This document shows positions 59,494-64,000 of a DNA stretch of 64,000 nucleotides, in pieces (positions within the stretch are counted from its first letter, which is position 1; the number at the start of each line of letters is the position of its first letter). Under the pieces are notes generated by a model. The model ran no database searches, was not told the DNA's origin, and saw only the letters and a list, made by a program, of their open reading frames with translations. This DNA comes from an uncultured Eubacteriales bacterium. GTDB lineage: Bacteria; Bacillota; Clostridia; Peptostreptococcales; Anaerovoracaceae. The DNA is taken from positions 1-64,000 of the forward strand of contig UQNJ01000010.1 in the NCBI GenBank assembly GCA_900542295.1, in the 5' to 3' direction. Both the position numbers and the translations under genes were made by a program.

Positions 59494-61185
59494 CTATCTC
59501 GGTAATCCGCAAGGATATGATTTTGATGCTGCAATTTCTTCTTCTTTTATACTGTTTAAAAAGCCAAAACCTCCTGAAAGGTTATAACATTCAAAGCCGT
59601 TCTGAGATAATATTCTACATGCTATATAGCTTCTGAGACCTGATTGGCACATAACATATACAGGTTTTTCCTTTGGGAGTTGTTCTATATGCTTTCTCAA
59701 TTCATCTACTTGGATATTTATAAATCCTTCGATATGCCTTGATTTGTATTCATATGGAGTTCTCACATCTAAAAGTGTTACACTGCCGTCATGAGGTAAA
59801 GAATCCATGTCATCCCAATGGAACTGAGAAAGTTTATTGGTATTGATGTTTTCAATCATGAAGCCTGCCATATTTACAGGATCTTTTGCCGAAGAATATG
59901 GAGGAGCATATGCTAAATCCAAATCTTTCAGCTTATCTGCACTTATTCCTGCACGAATTGCAGTGGCCAGCACATCTATTCTCTTGTCTACTCCCTCGTA
60001 GCCTACTATTTGAGCACCCAGAAGACGAAGCGTATTTTTTTCGTAGAGAACTTTCATTGCCATGGAAACTGCGTCAGGGTAGTATCCTGCATGTGAAAGA
60101 GGGAACAAAACGACTTTATCATAATTGATATTAAGAGCTTTTGCTGTTTTTTCGTTTATTCCTGTGGTAGCAGCCGTCATATCAAATATTTTAATTATGG
60201 AAGAGCCTTGTGAGCCTTTGTAGTGGCTGTCAATACCGCAGATATTATCAGCAGCGATACGACCCTGTTTATTTGCAGGACCGGCAAGAGATATCAGAGA
60301 ATCTTCGCCTGTTACAAAATGCTGTACTTGTACGGCATCGCCTACTGCATATACATCTTTTGCAGAAGTTTCCATTTTGTCGTTTACTACTATACTATTT
60401 TTGATTCCTAATTCAAGTCCGGCTTCTTCAGCAAGTTTAGTATCAGGTGTTACTCCTATAGCAAGAATAACGATATCGGAAACAAGTGAGTGTTCATCTT
60501 TCAACAAAGTTTCGACTTTACCCCCTGATTCGCCGAAGCCGGATACGGAGCTTCCAAATTTTAACTTAATGCCTTTTTCTCTGAGAAGTCCGTGAATCTG
60601 ACATGCCATATCGTAATCAAGAGGAGCCATAACCTGTTTAGGGCGCTGAACTATAGTTACATCGACACCTTTATTTAAAAGATTTTCTGCCATTTCAAGA
60701 CCGATGTAGCCGCCGCCGGCTATTACTGCCGATTTAATATTATTATCGGAAATAAATTTGTGAATTTTAAAGGTGTCCTCCACAGTACGAAGGGTGAAAA
60801 TCTTTTCACTGTTAACTCCTGACATGTCAGGAACCGTTGGCTTTGCTCCCGGAGAGAGAATCAGCTTATCGTAGCTTTCTTCAAATATTTCTCCTGTAAC
60901 AAGATTTTTGACCGATACGGATTTTGAGGATGTGTCTAAAGAAATAACTTCGTGCTGTACTTTAACATTTATGTTGAATCTGCTCCAAAAGCTTTCCGGA
61001 GTTTGCAGTGTCAGTTCTTCCGGGTCTGTAATAATATCACCTATATAATATGGAAGCCCGCAATTTGCATAGGAAACGAATCCGGAGCGTTCAAACATTG
61101 TTATCTGTGCATTTTCATCAAGTCTGCGAATGCGTGCTGCAGCAGAAGCACCGCCTGCTACTCCACCTACGATTATTACTTTCAT
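59494..61185 (-). CDS. CoA-disulfide reductase-type flavoprotein with rhodanese domain
   Basis: A 563-residue fusion. The N-terminal pyridine nucleotide-disulfide oxidoreductase part has FAD loop VGGVAGGASAAARIRR (residues 6-21), the single active cysteine Cys42 in NCGLPYY typical of CoA-disulfide reductase/NADH oxidase, and NAD loop AGGGYIGLEMAE. The C-terminal rhodanese domain (about 465-545) has Cys513 in VMCQSGLRS. Similar fusions reduce CoA-disulfide, polysulfide or CoA-persulfide. AAGGAGG precedes the start. Confidence 0.9.
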   Translation of the reverse strand: MKVIIVGGVAGGASAAARIRRLDENAQITMFERSGFVSYANCGLPYYIGDIITDPEELTLQTPESFWSRFNINVKVQHEVISLDTSSKSVSVKNLVTGEIFEESYDKLILSPGAKPTVPDMSGVNSEKIFTLRTVEDTFKIHKFISDNNIKSAVIAGGGYIGLEMAENLLNKGVDVTIVQRPKQVMAPLDYDMACQIHGLLREKGIKLKFGSSVSGFGESGGKVETLLKDEHSLVSDIVILAIGVTPDTKLAEEAGLELGIKNSIVVNDKMETSAKDVYAVGDAVQVQHFVTGEDSLISLAGPANKQGRIAADNICGIDSHYKGSQGSSIIKIFDMTAATTGINEKTAKALNINYDKVVLFPLSHAGYYPDAVSMAMKVLYEKNTLRLLGAQIVGYEGVDKRIDVLATAIRAGISADKLKDLDLAYAPPYSSAKDPVNMAGFMIENINTNKLSQFHWDDMDSLPHDGSVTLLDVRTPYEYKSRHIEGFINIQVDELRKHIEQLPKEKPVYVMCQSGLRSYIACRILSQNGFECYNLSGGFGFLNSIKEEEIAASKSYPCGLPR

Positions 61186-61349
61186 TGTAACCTCCTTGCA
61201 TACTTTTAATATGTTTAAATTATAACACGGATTTTTACATTTGAATGTGATAATGTCTCATAAAATAAATTTGACATGTAGCAGCAGAGATAGAAGTTTG
61301 ATATAATTTGTATCAAAACAGATTGTAAAAATGAAAGAGAGGGGATGAA

Positions 61350-61889
61350 ATGATTTACAAGTGGATATATAGAACTCCGCCGCAATTTGATGACATACTG
61401 CTCAACAGTGACGGGGAGGCTTTGACAGGTCTCTGGTTTGACAAATCTAAGGATGCGGCAAAGCATATCATAGATTGTGAAGAAAAAGAGCTTGATATTT
61501 TCAGAGAAACATGTTTATGGCTTGACAGCTATTTTGAAGGTAAACAGCCGGACTTTATTCCCAAATATAAAATCGAAAGGCTAACTGAGTTTAAAAAAGA
61601 AGTGATAGATATAATGAATAGTATTCCTTTCGGAGAAACCTTGACATATAGCGATATAGCAAAGTGCATAGCTGAATCGAGAGGAATTGAGAGAATGTCT
61701 GCACAGGCAGTAGGTGGTGCAGTAGGCAGTAATCCTATATGTATCATTATTCCCTGCCACAGGGTCGTGGGAACAAATGGAAGCTTGACAGGTTATGGAG
61801 GAGGAATAAAAAATAAAGAAGCTTTGTTAGAACATGAAAAAGCAGACATGAGTAAATTTTTTATACCTAAAAAGGGCACAGCATTGTAG
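61350..61889 (+). CDS. ogt: Methylated-DNA-protein-cysteine methyltransferase
   Basis: A 179-residue Ogt/Ada C-type suicide repair enzyme removing methyl from O6-methylguanine. Active Cys136 is in IIPCHRVVG, followed by GSLTGYGGGIKNKEALLEHE. The helix-turn-helix region FGETLTYSDIAKCIAE is typical. GAGGGGATGAA precedes the start. The transcript ends in the long palindrome downstream. Confidence 0.94.
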   Translation: MIYKWIYRTPPQFDDILLNSDGEALTGLWFDKSKDAAKHIIDCEEKELDIFRETCLWLDSYFEGKQPDFIPKYKIERLTEFKKEVIDIMNSIPFGETLTYSDIAKCIAESRGIERMSAQAVGGAVGSNPICIIIPCHRVVGTNGSLTGYGGGIKNKEALLEHEKADMSKFFIPKKGTAL

Positions 61890-61912
61890 GCGGAGGATGT
61901 CTAAAAAATGAA

Positions 61913-61958
61913 GCAGATAACAAAACCGTTCATTTTAATGAACGGTTTTGTTATCTGC
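61913..61958. terminator. Long perfect palindrome, terminator of tRNA-Arg and ogt
   Basis: Perfect 22-bp arms (each from GCAGATAACA to ACCGTTCATT on the left) with only TT between. It abuts the CCA end of the leftward tRNA without a gap, and lies 24 bp after the ogt stop. It would end both transcripts. Confidence 0.8.
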
Positions 61959-62033
61959 TGGTATCCCCGGGCGGAATCGAACCGCCAACTATGCTTTAGG
62001 AGAGCACTGTTATATCCATTTAACTACGGAGAC
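61959..62033 (-). tRNA. tRNA-Arg(CCT)
   Basis: A complete cloverleaf of 75 bases with encoded CCA. Acceptor GTCTCCG / CGGGGAT (with G-U pairs), D stem GTTA/TAAC, anticodon stem GTGCT/AGCAT with loop CTCCTAA (anticodon CCT), T stem GGCGG/CCGCC with loop TTCGATT. Reads codon AGG. Confidence 0.93.
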
Positions 62034-62038
62034 ATATT
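62010..62038. repeat. 29-bp direct repeat, copy inside tRNA-Arg
   Basis: The 29 bp covering the 5' quarter of tRNA-Arg and five bases upstream are repeated exactly at 62187. Confidence 0.9.
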
Positions 62039-62056
62039 AAATTGTGTCAAAGCTCT

Positions 62057-62096
62057 GGAGTTAAATGAGAATAACATGTGCTCGACTAAAGCATAT
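62057..62096 (+). repeat. Inverted tRNA-Arg-like fragment
   Basis: About 40 bp resemble the D arm and anticodon arm of tRNA-Arg in the opposite orientation: AGTTAAATG, ATAACA, GTGCTC and CTAAAGCATA are shared in order. The acceptor and T arms are missing and the anticodon loop (CGACTAA) lacks U33, so it is not a working tRNA. Confidence 0.65.
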
Positions 62097-62186
62097 ACAA
62101 TTAAAAGCACTGTTAATACGAGCAAAGCGAGTATCAAGGTCCTCGCTGAAATCGAAATCTTTGATTTCGCAAAAGAGGCGAGGTTC

Positions 62187-62215
62187 TTATATCCATTTAA
62201 CTACGGAGACATATT
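62187..62215. repeat. 29-bp direct repeat, second copy
   Basis: An exact copy of 62010-62038, 177 bp away. It is a lone fragment of the tRNA 5' end. Between the copies are the inverted fragment, another 10-bp piece (AGCACTGTTA, near 62107) and two small hairpins (CGAAATC-TTT-GATTTCG and CCTCGC...GCGAGG). Confidence 0.9.
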
Positions 62216-62318
62216 CGGGTTTACACATGTTTAAAGCCCTATTTTTGTTGTGTTTTTTTATCTCTTAAACCAAACAAATATATAATACCATTTTTTTAGA
62301 TAAATTCATAGTTTTTTA

Positions 62319-62347
62319 TTGTTATTTTTTTAAATTTGTTGTATAAT
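62319..62347 (+). promoter_or_regulatory. CoA-transferase promoter
   Basis: TTGTTA and TATAAT are 17 bp apart, the same boxes and spacing as the metF promoter. Confidence 0.65.
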
Positions 62348-62399
62348 AGATTCGTATTGTTAAAAAGGTAACGATAATAAACCTTGATTGGAGAAAAAG

Positions 62400-63755
62400 A
62401 TGTATAAAGTATCAAATTTGAAAGAAGAGTACAAGAAAAAACTTATTACTGCCGAGCAGGCAGCAGCCATGGTAAAACCCGGTAACAGACTGCATTTCGG
62501 TCTGGGCTGCGGATCAATAGTGGATATTGACAGAGCTTTGGCAAAGAGAGCGGATGAACTCAAGGACATCACGGTCATCAGTACAGTTACAATTCGTGAA
62601 AAACCGTTTGAAACTTATCTGGCAACAAGCAACAATGACCAGGTAAGATTTGCGTCGGCTCATTTCAGCGGAAATGACAGGGCAATGTCAAAGGCTGGTC
62701 GTTGCTGGTACATACCTATGATGTTTTGCGAGCTTCCTTTCCTTTGGACAAACAACAACAACGACATAGATATAGCAATGTTCCAGGTTGCACCAATGGA
62801 TGAACATGGTAACTTCAACCTTGGACCGCAGGTTGCAGATATGTGGGGAGTAATCAAATCGGCAAAGAAAATAATCGTTGAAGTAAACGAGAACATGCCG
62901 ATTGCTCACGGATATCAGACACAGCTCAATCTATACGGAGTTGACCATGTAGTTGAAGGAAGCAACAGCCCTCTGGCAGAACTTCCTGCTAAAGCACCAT
63001 CGGAAATAGACAAAAAAATTGCGGGATATGTTGTGGAAAAAATTAAAAGCCACAGCACTCTTCAGCTTGGAATCGGAAGCTTGCCTCTTTGCATAGGTCA
63101 GATGATTGCAGATTCGGATCTTAGAAACATTAATGCACATACAGAGATGTTTACAGACGCTTATGTGGATTTGTTTAATGCCGGAAAGCTGACGGGTAAC
63201 AAGCCGTTCGACAAGGGAAAAGCGGTGTATACTTTCGCAGGCGGAAGCAAGCGTTTGTATGACTTTATAGATGATAATCCTATTTGCTGCAATGCACCGG
63301 TTGATTATGTAAACTCCATCGCCACTATTGCAAGAATAGAAAACTTTGTTTCAGTAAACAGCTGTATTCAGGTGGATCTTTACGGACAGGTATGTTCAGA
63401 ATCGGCAGGACATCAGCAGATAAGCGGAACAGGCGGTCAGCTGGACTTTGTACTTGGAGCATTCCAGTCAGACGGCGGACAGAGCTTCCTTTGTACGCCA
63501 TCTACAAGGGTAAATGCCGACGGTGAAGTTGAGTCTCTGATTTCGGCTTCATTGGCTCCGGGAGCTATAGTAACAACACCAAGAATGGCAACAAACTATA
63601 TTGTTACAGAATACGGTGCTGCCGACCTCAAGGGTAAGACTACTTGGGAAAGAGCAGAACTGCTTATAGGAATCGCTCATCCGGACTTTAGAGACGAACT
63701 TATAAAAGACGCTGAGAGAATGGGAATCTGGAAAAATACAAGTAAATTACTTTAG
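62400..63755 (+). CDS. Acyl-CoA:acetate CoA-transferase (acetyl-CoA hydrolase/transferase family)
   Basis: A 451-residue CoA-transferase of the butyryl-CoA:acetate / 4-hydroxybutyrate CoA-transferase group. The catalytic glutamate is Glu249 in NAHTEM; GIGSLP before it and GTGGQLDF, with the C-terminal NYIVTEYGAADLKGKT, are conserved. It probably moves CoA from butyryl-CoA or a similar acyl-CoA to acetate in fermentation; the exact acid is not determinable. The ATG at 62400 follows TTGGAG; an in-frame TTG at 62388 is part of that ribosome site. Confidence 0.88.
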   Translation: MYKVSNLKEEYKKKLITAEQAAAMVKPGNRLHFGLGCGSIVDIDRALAKRADELKDITVISTVTIREKPFETYLATSNNDQVRFASAHFSGNDRAMSKAGRCWYIPMMFCELPFLWTNNNNDIDIAMFQVAPMDEHGNFNLGPQVADMWGVIKSAKKIIVEVNENMPIAHGYQTQLNLYGVDHVVEGSNSPLAELPAKAPSEIDKKIAGYVVEKIKSHSTLQLGIGSLPLCIGQMIADSDLRNINAHTEMFTDAYVDLFNAGKLTGNKPFDKGKAVYTFAGGSKRLYDFIDDNPICCNAPVDYVNSIATIARIENFVSVNSCIQVDLYGQVCSESAGHQQISGTGGQLDFVLGAFQSDGGQSFLCTPSTRVNADGEVESLISASLAPGAIVTTPRMATNYIVTEYGAADLKGKTTWERAELLIGIAHPDFRDELIKDAERMGIWKNTSKLL

Positions 63756-63767
63756 TATAAACAAAAT

Positions 63768-63800
63768 CCGCCGGCAGGTTGAACTGCCGGCGGTTCTGTT
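63768..63800. terminator. Bidirectional terminator
   Basis: CCGCCGGCAG-GTTGAA-CTGCCGGCGG with T-rich flanks on both strands, between convergent genes. Confidence 0.85.
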
Positions 63801-63806
63801 TTGTAA

Positions 63807-64000
63807 TTAGTCATAAATGCTTTCTGAATCTTTGTCAACGACAGAACCATCTGTAGCAGATATTTCATATGAGTATTCTATATCTCCGCTTATAAATTCT
63901 ATGTCGTATACATAGATGCCATCTTCTCTGTCAAGTTTTGCTTTTGTAAAAGTTGCAGAAGAAGCATCGACGCCTGCATTCTGTAAAGCCAGTTCTTTAG
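63807..64000 (-). CDS. PepSY-domain protein, 3' end only
   Basis: The last 63 codons of a leftward gene that continues past the window edge. The reading AKLDREDGIYVYDIEF and GDIEYSYEISATDGSV is a PepSY repeat, a domain of secreted or lipoproteins often linked to protease inhibition or envelope sensing. The N-terminus and other domains are not visible. Confidence 0.75.
   Translation of the reverse strand, partial: KELALQNAGVDASSATFTKAKLDREDGIYVYDIEFISGDIEYSYEISATDGSVVDKDSESIYD

Noticed and set aside
61271..61307. Promoter TTGACA ... TATAAT before ogt
   Set aside because: The boxes are 25 bp apart, too far for a sigma-A promoter; each may belong to another signal.
61908..62234. A 108-codon plus-strand ORF
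   Set aside because: It is a translation of the palindrome and the antisense of tRNA-Arg.

Overview
The window is the replication-origin region of a low-GC, spore-forming anaerobic Firmicute of the class Clostridia. The evidence is the gene order rsmG-mnmG-mnmE-jag-yidC-yidD-rnpA-rpmH / oriC / dnaA-dnaN-recF-gyrB-gyrA, sporulation genes (sipL-like, spoIIR, yabP, yabQ), an rsbW-sigB pair beside gyrA as in Clostridioides difficile, and anaerobic metabolism (Re-type citrate synthase, acyl-CoA:acetate CoA-transferase). The exact genus cannot be read from the sequence; a relative of the Peptostreptococcales/Anaerovoracaceae is an inference.

Left part (0-21 kb): a DUF2148 Fe-S protein, a nucleotidyltransferase, the rpsF-ssb-rpsR operon, coaX, a small lipoprotein, coaBC, a SipL-like DUF3794/LysM protein, spoIIR and an alpha/beta hydrolase. 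Next is a decayed gene, then an operon of Re-citrate synthase, GntR regulator, aconitase and isocitrate dehydrogenase that would make 2-oxoglutarate. It is followed by metF, a split MetH (activation domain on its own gene, then metH), and gldA. Most of these genes run against the leftward replication fork.

Middle (20.8-33 kb): four copies of a 76-bp structured intergenic repeat lie around a small membrane protein gene and trpS. Then sigB, rsbW, gyrA, gyrB, recF, dnaN and dnaA run leftward. The origin is bipartite: perfect DnaA boxes lie upstream of dnaA (32.48-32.55 kb), and a second site between dnaA and dnaN holds DnaA boxes, a G/C block, six DnaA-trios and an AT-rich stretch, the layout of the Bacillus subtilis unwinding site.

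Right part (32.7-64 kb), nearly all rightward and co-directional with replication: two tiny paralogous membrane peptides flank an unknown 204-residue protein; then rpmH-rnpA-yidD-yidC-jag, mnmE-mnmG-rsmG, noc, parA, parB with a perfect parS, DUF1294, SprT-like, soluble GdpP-like, rplI, dnaB, DUF1858, a DnaD-family protein, an M23 peptidase, yabP-yabQ-divIC, rnmV-rsmA, an LTA-synthase-like enzyme, GNAT, DUF218, a cysteine-desulfurase-like gene, tRNA-Pro(CGG), a GNAT gene divergent from a MerR regulator, a CoA-disulfide reductase with rhodanese domain, ogt, tRNA-Arg(CCT) with a mosaic of tRNA-Arg fragments beside it, a CoA-transferase, and the 3' end of a PepSY-domain gene.

The observations most worth following are the 76-bp repeat family, the paired micro-peptides beside oriC, the shared ATACTTGTATAC element at the Re-citrate synthase and hydrolase promoters, the hairpin placed between Shine-Dalgarno and start codon of the SprT-like gene, and the tRNA-Arg fragment mosaic. 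No CRISPR array, complete insertion sequence, prophage or obvious defence system was seen.
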